From Nilaparvata lugens (Eukaryota; Arthropoda; Insecta; Hemiptera; Delphacidae): 64,000 nt of DNA. The position numbers and the translations under genes are program-made. Below, in pieces: positions 10,838-22,667 of the stretch (position 1 is the stretch's first letter; each line of letters begins with the position of its first letter). The DNA is taken from contig NC_052507.1 of assembly GCF_014356525.2 (NCBI RefSeq), positions 61,506,295 to 61,570,294 on the forward strand. The letters run 5' to 3'. Under the pieces are notes generated by a model. It did not search any database and had not been told where the DNA came from. It saw nothing but the letters and a program-made list of their open reading frames with translations.

Positions 10838-10878
10838 TAGAGGGCTCCGAACACCCACCCCCCCAAGTAGGAGTGGGG

Positions 10879-12367
10879 TGTCACAAAGTAAAATTGTGAT
10901 GAGAAAATAGTTAATAATATTACTGAAAGACGCTCGGCTATCAGCAAAGCTAGCCGACCACGGAGATAAGGAAGGTACCGATGGCGCACCATCTTCCACG
11001 CATCGAGATGATTTCCACCGCCTCTGGCGGCGGCACAACTCCATCCCCTCCACTTTGGGGGAGTATTTAAACGCCAGACGAGCCCCAGTCCACAGCATTC
11101 TGCTCACAACCTTCCTGCTCCTTGTACAGCGGCCTGTTGGCTGCTGTACGTCCCCGACCTCCTGTCCTGGTACAGCGGCCTGTTGGCAGCTGTACGTCCC
11201 TAACCTTCCATCTCCCTAGGGCACAGCTGACCGTTGTCTGCCGCCCTGTCCTTCCATCTCCCTAGGGCACAGCGGACCGTTGTCTGCCGTCCCTGTCCTC
11301 CCATTTCCCCAGGGCACAGCGGACCGTTGTCTGCCGTCCCTGACCTTCCATTCCCCCAGGGCACAGCAGACCGTTGTCTGCCGTCCCTGACCTTCCATTC
11401 CCCCAGGGCACAGCGGACCGTTGTCTGCGGTCCCTGTCCTCCCATCTCCCTAGGGCACAGCGGACCGTTGTCTGCCATCCCTGTCCTCCCATTCCCCCAG
11501 GGCACAGCGGACCGTTGTCTGCCATCCCTGACCTTCCATTCCTCCAGGGCACAGTGGAACGTTGTCTGCCATCCCTGTCCTCCCATCTCCCTAGGGCACA
11601 GCGGACCATTGTCTGCTGTCCCTGTCCTCCCATCTCCCTAGGGCACAGTGGACCGTTGTCTGCCGTCCCTGTCCTCCCATCTCCCTAGGGCATAGCAGAC
11701 CGTTGTCTGCCGTCCTTGTCCTCCCATTTCCCCAGGGCACAGTGGACCGTTGTCTGCCGTCCCTATTCTTCCTTTTCCCCAGGGCACAGCGGACCGTTGT
11801 CTGCCGTCCTTGTCCTTTCATTTCCCCAGGGCACAGCGGACCGTTGTCTGCCGTCCCTATCTTTCCATCTCCCCAGGGCACAGCGGACCGTTGTCTGCCG
11901 TCCCTATTCTTTCCATCCCCTCAGGGCACAGCGGACCGTTGTCTGCCGTCCCTATTCTTCCTTCTCCCCAGGGCACAGCGGACCGTTGTCTGCCGTCCCT
12001 ATTCTTCCTTCTCCTCAGGGCACATCAGACCGTTGTCTGCCATCCCTATTCTTCCTTCTCCCCAGGGCACAGCGGACCATTGTCTGCCATCCCTGTCCTG
12101 TCTGTCCTTCCTTTTCCTACTTCACTGGAGCAGAACCGAGGCCATATACAAAATTACATCAAAGTGGTGTCATCAGAGAAGAGAGCGACCTTCACGCCGT
12201 CAGAAGCACCAGGAGGTGCTGTTCACGCCAGCTGAGGCACAAAGAAGAAGGAAGAGGAACTTCGACTCGCCTCCTTCCCCCACACACTACAACTGAGCGA
12301 AGTCATCCAGGAGCAACACCTGGGTATCAATCACCCACCTCTGAAGCTACTCAGGGTGTACGTGATA
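10879..12367 (+). repeat. G1 LTR 3 (1489 bp)
   Basis: Terminal LTR with TGTCAC start, TATA box at 11064 and GTGATA end at 12367. It holds about 19 minisatellite units (roughly 11211-12090) and carries a small deletion in the unique 3' part (ggccatatac in place of a longer sequence seen in LTR 1 and 2). It is followed at once by the ACTC duplication and the resumed LTR-X sequence. Confidence 0.88.
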
Positions 12368-12371
12368 ACTC

Positions 12372-12876
12372 CTACTAACTATAAAATTTGGTTTTCTATT
12401 CAACTGGATAAAAATTACTGATAACTGAAAACTTAACAATTTGTCCTTCTGAATGGGGAATGGGCCCATTCAGAGGACCGAGGCTCGCACACCATTACAT
12501 GTTTTCCCAGTTATGTCTCAATTTAAACTGTGGCCTTTTCACTGAAAATTATCCCCCCTCCACGAGCATTGAGCATAACTTCCAGTGGAAAAGCCAAAGC
12601 TGCAAAAAGGTCAATACTCGTACAATCTTCAAATACAGTGGCTTTTTCGACATGAAATTGAAACTGTATTTGAAAAATGCACGAAAATTGCTTTAATTTT
12701 GACAACTAAGCAACAAGTTGGCAAATTCAAACAAGACAGAGTCAATCCTCACACTAAAAACGCAGGGTTCAACATACAGTTAGAATCAAAGTTCATTTCG
12801 GTTCAAAAACCTGAAAAACAATATAAGATACACAAAAACAACTACAATAATACCCATTCAATATCACACTATTACA
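12372..12876 (-). repeat. LTR-X 3' LTR, inner part
   Basis: Matches 17800-18291 closely and completes the LTR begun at 2744. The minus-strand start (TGTAATAG) is adjacent to the polypurine tract at 12882-12890. Confidence 0.8.
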
Positions 12877-14142
12877 TTACACCCTCCCCTAAAAAATTCG
12901 ATTTCATCAAAAGACTACTTTTCATTCACACTTAATTTGCTTCCGCACTTACACTTGACACTATTATCTGGTCGACATCAAGCCTGGAGCTGGAACCTGA
13001 GACAGCCCTTCAGAATGGATGGGGGTGGTCAAAGAGATGCACCCATGCACCCGATGGTAGTACCCAGACATCTCAGCCTGTGGTAGGTGGTTGACATCAG
13101 GGCAAACTGCAATACAGCTGTAGGTTAGATCTGGCAGTCAGAAGCCAGTCAGCTGTTCTCTGGCCTCAGCGACATCAGGAAGTCAGCATCCTCACGGAAC
13201 AGTGGACATCACATCAGCAATAGCAATGATGTCATCGGGAGTGAGGCATGGATGGAATGGCCCCATCACTCTTGCACACAGTAGCCTCTTGTAGACAGGC
13301 TGTGATATCCAAGAAGACAAATCACTGTTTCTTCCAACAGAAACTACCTTTTTCAACTGTTATCACTCAACATTTCATCAAAACTCACAACTTACATGAG
13401 AGTTGGGTGTGCCAGACCCAGAAAAATTTACAAACACTGTAGCTCAAAATAGAAATGACCGGACCCTTTGAAATTAATTCAACTCAAAATATTCACTTTT
13501 CACATAAGACAACAATGAATTTGAATACATAATATATTTCCTCAAACTTCAAATAATTTCTGAAGTCATTATCAACTGTCATTTCATTATCTCGTATCAA
13601 TTAATTTCGAAATAAATTACAATTATTCTATCTCTCTGTCTATGGATTCAAAACAATAGCCTGCCAGCTTGCATTTTTAGAGTAGCTTTCAATATTGTAG
13701 TTATAACGTCCAACTCATTATTGATTCAATTATCTTTTACGTTATCAACTATTTTCCGTTTTTCTCTACCACTGTTTATTATATATTCCTTATCATGTTC
13801 TTCTTCTCCTTCTTTCGTTTCATTTCTACTCTCGTTCACAAAATAATATAATTACAATTTACTGTTTTACTCTAATTTGCATTGCTCTCATCATACAGTC
13901 CAAGGAGTATTTTTTTCCAACCCGTTACATTCTCTCTCATTCTCAATTACACTTGTTGATCTCAATTACTGACAGAATCCAAGGGCAGGGCAGTGGACTG
14001 TGGATGATAGTTGGTATAAATACCTACAAATAAATCTTTGAATTCTGTACATAAAAATACTGATAGCTTGAAGTGTGGTAAGTACGCCAATAAAAGACTA
14101 AATGAATCAACAATATAAGATTTAATAATAATAAGATGATAA

Positions 14143-14355
14143 TAGTAGGCAGATGGCCACATACAAAAACAATTGTATCAAGTATCTTGGGATCAATAAA
14201 ATAATGATAGGCAGGTGGCCACATACAAACATTGAATCAAATATTTTGAGATCAATAAATTAATAATAGGCAGATGGCCACATACAAAGGCAATTGTAAG
14301 TAGGTTAAGTCTTTGAATCCTCAAATAATAATAGGCAGATGGCCACATACAAAAA
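14143..14355. repeat. Minisatellite, about 62-bp unit, 4 copies
   Basis: Copies of a unit containing AGGCAGATGGCCACATAC start near 14147, 14209, 14268 and 14332. Unit spacers vary around ATCAATAAATAATAAT. They lie in the LTR-X interior. Confidence 0.8.
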
Positions 14356-14659
14356 CAATGCGTCAAATCTTGGGAAAATTACAACATGTGAAATAATGTA
14401 GAGAACTACAACATTTAAAAGAAATTAGGTCAATGACATTAATGACCATTGAGGTCTGACAATAACTGCAAAGGTATTAATGATATTAAATTATTAATGA
14501 TATTGGTATTAATGATATTGCAATAAATGCAAAGGTATTAATAATGATACCTGAAATGAATATAATTTGAGGGCAATAATGAAAGTTATTAATAAGGTAT
14601 AATAATAATGATTAAAAAATGACAATAAGCTGTAAAAAATGCTCAGCAAATAACATACA

Positions 14660-15195
14660 TAAAAAATATATGTGGCATAGGCCTTCAGTGATTTGAATGT
14701 CAAAATAGACTTCGACCTAACAATTTATAGGCGTTACTGGCCTTAGAATAACACTTAAAAGCTAAGGGTAGCTAATAAATACAATGAGGACAGTCCGGGT
14801 TGGATATAGGCGACATGGGCCTTCAATGAATTGAATGTCAAGACAGACATCAATTAGAACGAGTAATAGGCGACAGTGGCCTTCAATGAATCACTTGTAA
14901 AGCCAATGGTAGCTGTCAAATCCAAAGAATAATTGCTACAATTGAATACAATTATATAGGCGTCAGTGGCCTCAATGAGTTGAATGTCAAGATAGACATC
15001 AATAAAATAATAAGTAGGCGTCGGTGGCCTCAATGAGTTGAATGTCAAGATAGACATTAATAAAATAATAAGTAGGCGTCAGTGGCCTCAATGAGTTGAA
15101 TGTCAAGATAGACATTAATAAAATAATAAGTAGGCGTCAGTGGCCTCAAAAAATCACTTGTGAAGTCAAGGGTAACTGTCAAATCCAATGAATAG
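14660..15195. repeat. Minisatellite, 58-bp unit plus degenerate relatives
   Basis: Exact 58-bp spacing is seen at 15013, 15071 and 15129 for units starting AGTAGGCGTC and containing GTGGCCTCAATGAGTTGAA. More diverged units with the same TAGGCG and GGCCTTCAATGA cores extend left to about 14660. The TAGGC/GGCC cores suggest a relationship with the 62-bp array at 14143. Confidence 0.8.
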
Positions 15196-17224
15196 CGATG
15201 AAAACGCTCACACGAGGTTGCAATTTTAGACAAAGTTTATCCAATTTTAACAGAGTAACTGAGTAAAGAATTCAATGAATAATTGAATCACACTGAAGAA
15301 TAGAACAAACGAATTAATCTGAAGAGTAATTCACACTTTAAGAAGGTTTTGTAAGTCCGATGAATTCAGATGAAAGGTTTAGACCGAGCGCAGGAAGAAC
15401 ACACTCGACGACCTCCATGAATAGAATAGACAGGAAAAGCTAAAAACGCTAGCAACAAAAACGAGAAGGCGGAAATGTAGCCACGTACGTGAAACGTCCA
15501 CAAACGTTTGGTGAAAAAGTGGCAAATAACTAAAAGGTAAGATGCCAAAAGACAAGATTAAATTCTAAAAAATCGAATAGCACAAATATTAAAATTGCAA
15601 CGGCAAACAATCCGACGAAAAAATACGAATAAAAGTATAGAAAACCAGCTGATAGAGCAGAGGCAAAAAACCGCGATTGAGACGTCACTGATCAGCGCAG
15701 ACGCACATGAAGTCTACGTAGTAGCGGAACGAATAACAAGTGAAACCGTTCCAATAGATGCTTTGTCAGATTTTACAATTACTCTTATTACACAATAAAC
15801 AGATTCTCTCTCTCATACACACTTGTTGATATCTACACCATCTACACTGTTTCTCTCGCTTACCAACATACACTTCTGAGTCAGCTATCTCTCTTTCAAT
15901 TATTCAGGTCAGATCTACTCGCAGCCTTAGCTTAGTCAAATAATACAACTAAACACTGAAATGAAATACTTCTTATTGATTGCCAATTTCCCTATCGCCC
16001 TCTTAAGAGCCAGCATAGTCGAGAATGCCCACAATCAAGAACTTCTAAACAGCTAAACTATGGATGCCCAATCCATGTTCATAACACCAGTTCACCTAAC
16101 TGTGTTATCTCTTACATTGAATTTCCCGAATTCAAGCGCACCTTGGAATTCCCGATTCCAAAACCTCTCAGTCATGCTGAGATCATCATCATCACCACTC
16201 AATAATACCGCCTGTATTATCCTTACCTAAGTACCACTAAGTAAAAAAAAATGGCATCTAATCCATGTTACCTTCTTTACCAATAATTTCTGCCCAGAAT
16301 AAACCAAATTCCTCAAATTACAACCTACTCGATCCAGCTGTAAAATGAGTAATCAGTTCAAACGGGCGGAAATGATACCATATTCTTTCATCATTCTTCC
16401 ATATCAAATCTAATCATCTCAATCTCTCGCACATAACATTTTTTTCTCAAAATACAACAACTGGATATAAAATCAACTTCATACCTCCTTGGACTCTCTC
16501 TCACAAAACATGATTTAAAAAAATCCCACATAACATTTTCCTTGACAAACTACGGTAATCACATTTGAACATAAAATTACATTACAATGTTTTCCAATTC
16601 AACAAAAATTCATTTCTCTCTATTAAACAATGCGTTCTACATTTTCTATCAGTCTGGAGCAATGTTGCCAGCTTTTGCAGTTACCGGAAAGCACATATTA
16701 CAAATTTCTTTTCCATTGTTCCAGATATTAGAATAGAATTTCACACAGCAATATTCTCAAGCTCAACAACGGATTACTGATTTTTCATCTTCAACTACAA
16801 AATAATTTTAATCAATAAATTCTCTGATTTCAAAATTCATTCTATAAAACTAACACTTTTCATCTCGAAATATTTCACATATTACACTACTTACAAGGTT
16901 ATGTTATCACAATAAAATTTTATACTTCATGTTCCTGCTCGTGTTGCTACGAAATTATTCCTTTTGAAACAGGCTGTTTTCTCAATACTTCTTACCGATC
17001 CTCAAAACTACTTTTTAATCTGGCATTTGAATGTTTGTCGTTTTTGCAGACAAACCCCACACACATGACACCATTTATGTAACCTGTGGAGGTATTGTTA
17101 GCCCTACACCACACCTGACATCATTTCTGAAACCGGAGATATCTTTGTCTCTATTTAGTTAATCTTCCAATATATGAAATATATAAGAGTACATGTGGCT
17201 CGATAGCCATTCTTGCAGACTATA

Positions 17225-17240
17225 CCACCGCTGGCCACCA
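17225..17240 (-). promoter_or_regulatory. LTR-X primer binding site candidate
   Basis: Minus-strand TGGTGGCCAGCGGTGG starts one base after the 5' LTR ends. The position and the TGG start are as expected for a PBS; the tRNA was not identified. Confidence 0.5.
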
Positions 17241-17241
17241 A

Positions 17242-18291
17242 TGTAAATGGAGGGGGTGTTTCTACTCTTCTATACTATTTGCTGAAATTATAATACTAAA
17301 CTTATGTTTGAATCCTTGATTGGTTGGGAGCTTTTAGTGGATTCGTTCATTCAAATGCACAGATTATCATCATTATATAATGATCACCTATTTTAGCAAC
17401 TAGCAACTACAAGCCAGGAACTTCAATGAAAAATACTAATAAAATTAAACTTCAGGTTTATTGAACTCTTAATAATATATATAGAACGAATTAATAAAAG
17501 TCAGGTAACATGTCAAATTTTCAAACAAAACAAAGTTATTCAGCAATTGATTCAGGTGAAGGAGACATACTCAATTTTTAATCTATACATATTGGAACCT
17601 GCTAACTTGCTGCAACTAAATTCAGGACTCGGTCATTCTATGTACTAAATTTTGAACTTAATAAGAAAAACAACAAATTTTCGGCACTCACCATTTAACA
17701 ATATTCAAACTTGGACTCTTCAGAAACACTCACATATGCTTTAATAAAACTCACTATACTTGAACTCACACGCATAGATAATTTCCTGATTCTACTCCTC
17801 CTAACTATGAAATTTGGTTTCCTATTCAACTGGATAAAAATTACTGATAACTGAAAACCTAACAATTTGTCCTTCTGAATGGGGAATGGGCCCATTCAGA
17901 GGACCGAGGCTCGCACACCGTTACATGTTTTCCCAGTTACGTCTCAATTCAAACTGTGGCCTTTTCACTGAAAATTATTCCCCCTCCACGAGCGTTGAGC
18001 ATAACTTCCAGTGGAAGAGCCAAAGCTGCAAAAAGGTCAATGCTCGTACAATCTTCAAATACAGTGGCTTTTTCGACATGAAATTGAAACTGTATTTGAA
18101 TAATGCTTTAATTTTGACAACTAAGCAACAAGTTAGCAAATTCAAACAAGACAGAGTCAATCCCCACACTAAAAACGCAGGGTTCAACATTCAGTTAGAA
18201 ACAAAGTTCATTTCGGTTCAAAACCCTGAAAAACAATATAAGATACACAAAAACAACTACAATAATACCCACTCAATATCACACTATTACA
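17242..18291 (-). repeat. LTR-X 5' LTR, intact (G1 empty site)
   Basis: Uninterrupted 1050-bp copy of the LTR. Near 17795-17800 it reads tctACTCctcctaac, with a single ACTC where the left LTR has the 9-kb G1 provirus between two ACTC copies. Confidence 0.8.
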
Positions 18292-19326
18292 TCACCAATC
18301 ACAGCCTTGCTGTTGTCAACTGTGTGCTTTTAGTGCTCCTCACTTCCGTGATGTGGCGCTCTCAGCTACAACAACGTTCTTGTTGGGTAACTATAATTCT
18401 AATGGTGGCAAGCGTCTTCCCAGTGTTGTTGTTACTTTTCTGGTCTTCAATGGCAAATGATGCGAGCATCTTTGTTCATCTACTTGATTCTCACATGGAA
18501 TCAAATTTCATCATTCAGCTTCAGCACAAGTCATATGTAACTTATTAGGGTGTATCATGTAACAGTGATTTATTTCAACTACAAAACTTGTGTTTTTGAT
18601 TTTCTTTGTTTGAACCATGTGATGGGAGCGTCCTATCAATTTCTTGAATCAAATCTTCAAGATCAACTTCAATACTGTGTTATTTTCCATCGAACTATTC
18701 AATTCATATTATTTTAGATGTACTTCATCACAAATGCTATTGTAACCTCCAGTTCCTATTATTGTGATGTACTTTCAACTACAGTACCTGGCCTATGTTT
18801 CAAGTGTTGGACTATTTCAGATTCTTTCAGTTTTTTAAATCCATTTCTACACTTTAAAATTATTTGAACTATTACCAGTTTTTTGACCTTGTACTTAAAC
18901 ATATTCCAACTTGTGTTCATACACAAACTTTACCTACAAGTTTCTACAATATTCCAGTGATTTGACTTACTTTTTTTGTCTGAACTTGATATTTGTTATA
19001 CAGAGTATGCCTTACAAGACATTCACCTAGCCTATTACATTTTAACGACTTGAACTCTATACATCACTTATTCCTACCTTGGGTCAAATGGATTATCTAC
19101 ACCTTTCAACTCCGCCAACCTGCTTTGCTGCTGATGCTGTTTGAGATTTTAACTACCATAGCAGTAGGCCTACTTTCTCATGCTGTCCCTTAATTCCTTA
19201 ATACCTTCAGCTTTATCCATTACCCACAATTGCAGGATCGATGGCATCAAAAAATCAAAACACGTACAAACACATGAAAAAAAAAACTGTAACAGTTCAG
19301 ATAGCAGTGATCCAGCGCTCACGCTC
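18292..19326. other. No feature recognised
   Basis: AT-rich sequence between LTR-X and LINE-C. Only short open frames are present and none resembles a known protein. Confidence 0.4.
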
Positions 19327-19831
19327 TCAATAAAAATTCAAATCATCACCCATGAATTCGTTCACATTGTAGTATGCCTTTGCACACAGTAGCTTCCGGA
19401 CGGTTCTCCTGAAGGTGGCCTCGTCCAATTGCTTCACACTATTAGACAGCTTGTTGTAGAATTTCAGGGCTGAAATCCGGTAACTGGCCTGTGATCAATG
19501 GAGGCTTCTCCTGGGGATATCCAACAGCTCTCTGCGCCTGGTGTTGTGGCGGTGGATGTCACTACGGGCAGCTAGAGTATGCTGTATCTTCTTGACATAC
19601 ACCAAGCACAGGAGGATGTAATTGCTGAAAAAAGGCGAGCAAAGATGGGCTTGCAGTGGGCAAGATGATCACTGCCTGTTATAATTCTTATAGCCCTCTT
19701 CTGCAGTCTCAGCACATCAGCAGCCCCCACTGAATGACCCCACAGAAGCAAGCCATAGGTAATGTGGCAATGGAAGAGTGCGTGATATATCATTCTCAGT
19801 CACCAGGCCCCTCATCTTGAGCAGCAGAAAG

Positions 19832-22667
19832 TAGGGATGGGTATCAAAAGACAAAACATCGATGTTTTGAACATCAATGTTTTTTTCATCCTAGCATCGA
19901 TAAGTGAAAAACATCGAACAGTAAACATAGATGTTTTTAAACATAGTTTATTGCCCTACGTTTTTATGGATGATACATAAAAAAGAGGGGGTGTGCTTGC
20001 AATTCATATTGCAGTTCTGATTTTTTAATATATTATTTGGGTACATAAGAGGTGTCCAGAACCAATTTCTTCATGCAAGATTTCCTTGTGCTAGATACAG
20101 GATAGCTCAAAAATCTCGTATTTTCGGCTCATTTTCGAGTTTTCAGCTATTTCTGCCAAATCTCTCCCAGATTATAAAATTCTGAAAAAATGAGATCACT
20201 CGGAACTCTCTATCCCCAATGAGTACTTAGTTATTATTTTTCAAGAATGATTAAAATTTGAAGAAAAAATCAATTTTGATGAATTTTAGTTTTTGATCAA
20301 CAATATCTTCCGATTGTTACAATTTAGATGTATATTTCAAAATCCCTCTAGGCGTATTTTTGTGCTATACAATCTGAGATCAGGTAGAGCGCTCTATGTC
20401 ATATAGATTTCCAGGTACACCTGACAACAATGCTCCTTGTATTGTGAAAAACACCTAATTTTCAGCTTCAACCATCATGACCATCTACTTTGTCCTCACA
20501 TTGATATTTCGCACAATGACATAAGTTCATGGGTAAGAATCACCCGTTAGATGCACTTCATTTCAGTATTTCCTAGTAGAGGCACGGTTAAGGACACCTC
20601 AAAAATCAAAATTTCAAACACTTATAATTTACTTTTGACACAATGCTCAGATTTCATTGTACTACACTTCATTCTTCTCGGCTCGCTGAGGCGGTTCAAA
20701 ATCATGCATCAACAGTCAAATTTGGTCGAAAAAAAGAAAATTTATTGTTGAGTGTAGGTGCTTAAGCCCATATTCAATAAATAAGAAATGGCCAATTTCT
20801 ATATTCAAAGCTATGTATCTCGGTAACCCCTTATTAAAAATTATTACATGATCTTGAAATGTGCAATAGAATTTTCTATTTCATCTGCTGTAAGCAATTC
20901 ATGGAAAAATATGTTCTTGAAGTGAGATTTGATTGTTGAAAAAAATCCGAAAATTGTAGATATTTCTCTCATATTAACGGTTTTGGCAGTTCTATGATAG
21001 CGAAAAGTGATTCAAGATGGATTTTAGGCAACTGAGCTCGTAGAGGATGAATATTTATGTACAATTTGTAATCAATCGTGAGTTTCTATGATTTATCAGA
21101 CTTGTTTTAGAAACTTCTGATAAACAGTAAAATTACAAAAAAATGTAAAAACTGAAATCGCCATTTTAAAAATCTCAACTTCCAAATTGTTTTGCAATCG
21201 AAAGTATTATTTATTAAAGTGGGTAGAGGGGGACAATTTTTACATTCTCACTAGATTTGGAAATTTTATCAGAAGTATTTCACAAGACATGCAACTTTGA
21301 ATATAGAAATTGGTCATTTTTTGTGTATTGGAATATGGGCTTAAGTACACTCAACAATAAATTTTCCATTTTTCGACCGAATTTGACTTATTATGCATGA
21401 TTTTGAACCGTCGTGACGAGCCGAGAAGGATGAAGTCTGAGCATTGTGTCAAAAGTTATGTGTTTGAAATTTTGATCCTTGAGGTGTCCTTAAGCGCGCC
21501 TCTCCACTAGGAAATACTGAAATGAAGTGTATCTTACGGGTGATTCTCATAGAACATAATCTCAAGAACTTATGTCGTTGTGCGAAATACCAATGTGAGG
21601 ACAATGTAGTTGGTGATGATGCTTGAAGCTGAAAACTAGGTGTTTTTCACAATACAAGGAGCATTGTTGTCAGGTGTATCTGGAATATGAGATAGAGCGC
21701 TCTACCTGATCTCAGATTGTAGAGCAAAAATAAGAGCTTCTAAAGTGACTACAATTTTATCTGGAGCTATTGTTCTAATATTCTAACAGTTACTAACTGG
21801 AATCACAGCAATTTTTGACTTGTGGTATTCAAGTAACAGTCTTTTGAATAATTGAAGTCAGGTTGGGACTAGAAAGATACATCAACTCTAGTTCACAAGA
21901 TTTGTCATTTTCATGGTCTAGTCTGAAACCTCTCGGGATATCCTTGAGGATTCGGTCTTGAAATTTCACCCAAAGCTAATTTTAGCAATCATTGATACTC
22001 ATATCGTATTCATTCAATAAATGATAGATTTTTTAGGAAATGAAATGGATTAAGTTTTTTATATTGATATCTGCACTCCTTACAATACGAGGACCTCTTT
22101 TCCAGAGCTAGATTATTTAGTGTTAAACACATGTTGAGGAAATAATTGTAGTAAGAAAAAACTCTTTCTACCTAAGAAACGAAGAATCCGACCTCTTATT
22201 CAATTCTAAATAACTAACTATCTAACCTTGACACGGACCACAGAAGTAATGTAAATCTTCAAGAGTATCCAACAGTCTCACATAAAAATACAGAGAGCCT
22301 GATTAAAAAATAAGAATAGCAATCTGCAGGAAATCAAAACTTATGCAAGATCTTTCACAAGAGTGATCTATATTCACGAAAAACACTTAACAGAATACTA
22401 CACTAAATATGATAAAGATAATATTATTATAATTCTGTTACTATTGCTTATTGCTCTCAAGATAATCCTCTTTAAACAAAAATATAAAAAAAAACTTGTA
22501 TCAAATTAAAAATTAGAATTGTTTTTACTTTTTAGTTGGGAAAAACATCGGATGACTGATGTGTAGGTAAAACCATCGATAAGTGAAAAACATCGAACAG
22601 TAAACATCGATGTTTGATGTTGAAACATCAATGTTTTTAAACATCGATGTATAGATACCCATCCCTA
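19832..22667. mobile_element. Non-autonomous hAT element (2836 bp)
   Basis: Terminal inverted repeats TAGGGATGGGTATC (left) and GATACCCATCCCTA (right) are flanked by identical 8-bp duplications GCAGAAAG (19824-19831, 22668-22675), the hallmark of the hAT superfamily. Subterminal regions carry repeated ACATCGATGTTT-like palindromes, and a direct repeat containing ATCGATAAGTGAAAAACATC is present near both ends. No transposase is encoded. Most of the interior is the long hairpin at 20353-21740. Confidence 0.9.
20353..21740. repeat. Long inverted repeat (arms of about 450 bp) inside the hAT
   Basis: The left arm, about 20353-20812, is complementary to the right arm, about 21296-21740, with a loop of roughly 480 bp. 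Paired landmarks are CAATCTGAGATCAGGTAGAG near 20366 with its complement near 21700, and GCTTAAGCCCATATTC near 20760 with its complement near 21337. A transcript through it would fold into a long double strand. It may be a separate foldback element nested in the hAT. Confidence 0.82.

Larger units (their letters stand above)
3299..12367 (+). mobile_element. G1: tandem gag-protease provirus, LTR-int-LTR-int-LTR
   Basis: Three LTRs (3299-4890, 7207-8562, 10879-12367) alternate with two 2316-bp internal regions (4891-7206, 8563-10878) at an exact 3672-bp offset. ACTC at 3295-3298 and 12368-12371 is a 4-bp target duplication, and the uninterrupted LTR-X copy near 17795 shows one ACTC at the same point, which proves the insertion limits. 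Each interior has a PBS, one long gag-protease ORF and a block of 30-bp repeats. Neither reverse transcriptase nor integrase is present, so the element is non-autonomous. The arrangement is that expected from LTR-LTR recombination between two copies, although a tandem assembly error must be excluded. Confidence 0.9.
12877..17241 (-). other. LTR-X interior: 4.4 kb with no recognisable coding
   Basis: The longest open frames are under 75 codons and match nothing. The stretch is AT-rich and contains two families of tandem repeats (14143-14355 and 14660-15195). It resembles the non-coding interior of large non-autonomous LTR derivatives. Nothing else was recognised. Confidence 0.6.
2744..18291 (-). 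mobile_element. LTR-X: non-autonomous LTR retrotransposon with nested G1 provirus
   Basis: Two copies of a roughly 1.05-kb repeat flank a 4.4-kb interior. On the minus strand the LTR starts TGTAATAGTGTG and ends CCCTCCRTTTACA. The right copy (17242-18291) is the 5' LTR; TGGTGGCCAGCGGTGG, a primer-binding-site candidate, follows one base later (17225-17240). The left copy (2744-3298 plus 12372-12876) is the 3' LTR and is preceded on the minus strand by a polypurine tract AGGGGAGGG (12882-12890). Outer flanks are CCAC (2740-2743) and TCAC (18292-18295), a 4-bp target duplication with one mismatch. No gag or pol was recognised inside, so it would have to be mobilised by enzymes from another element. 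The alternative, two unrelated repeat copies, is less likely given PBS, PPT and orientation. Confidence 0.72.

Noticed and set aside
2744..18291. Interpreting the two LTR-X copies as a segmental duplication of host DNA
   Set aside because: The pairing of PBS and PPT next to the repeat ends, the TG...CA termini and the near-matching 4-bp flanks fit an LTR element better.
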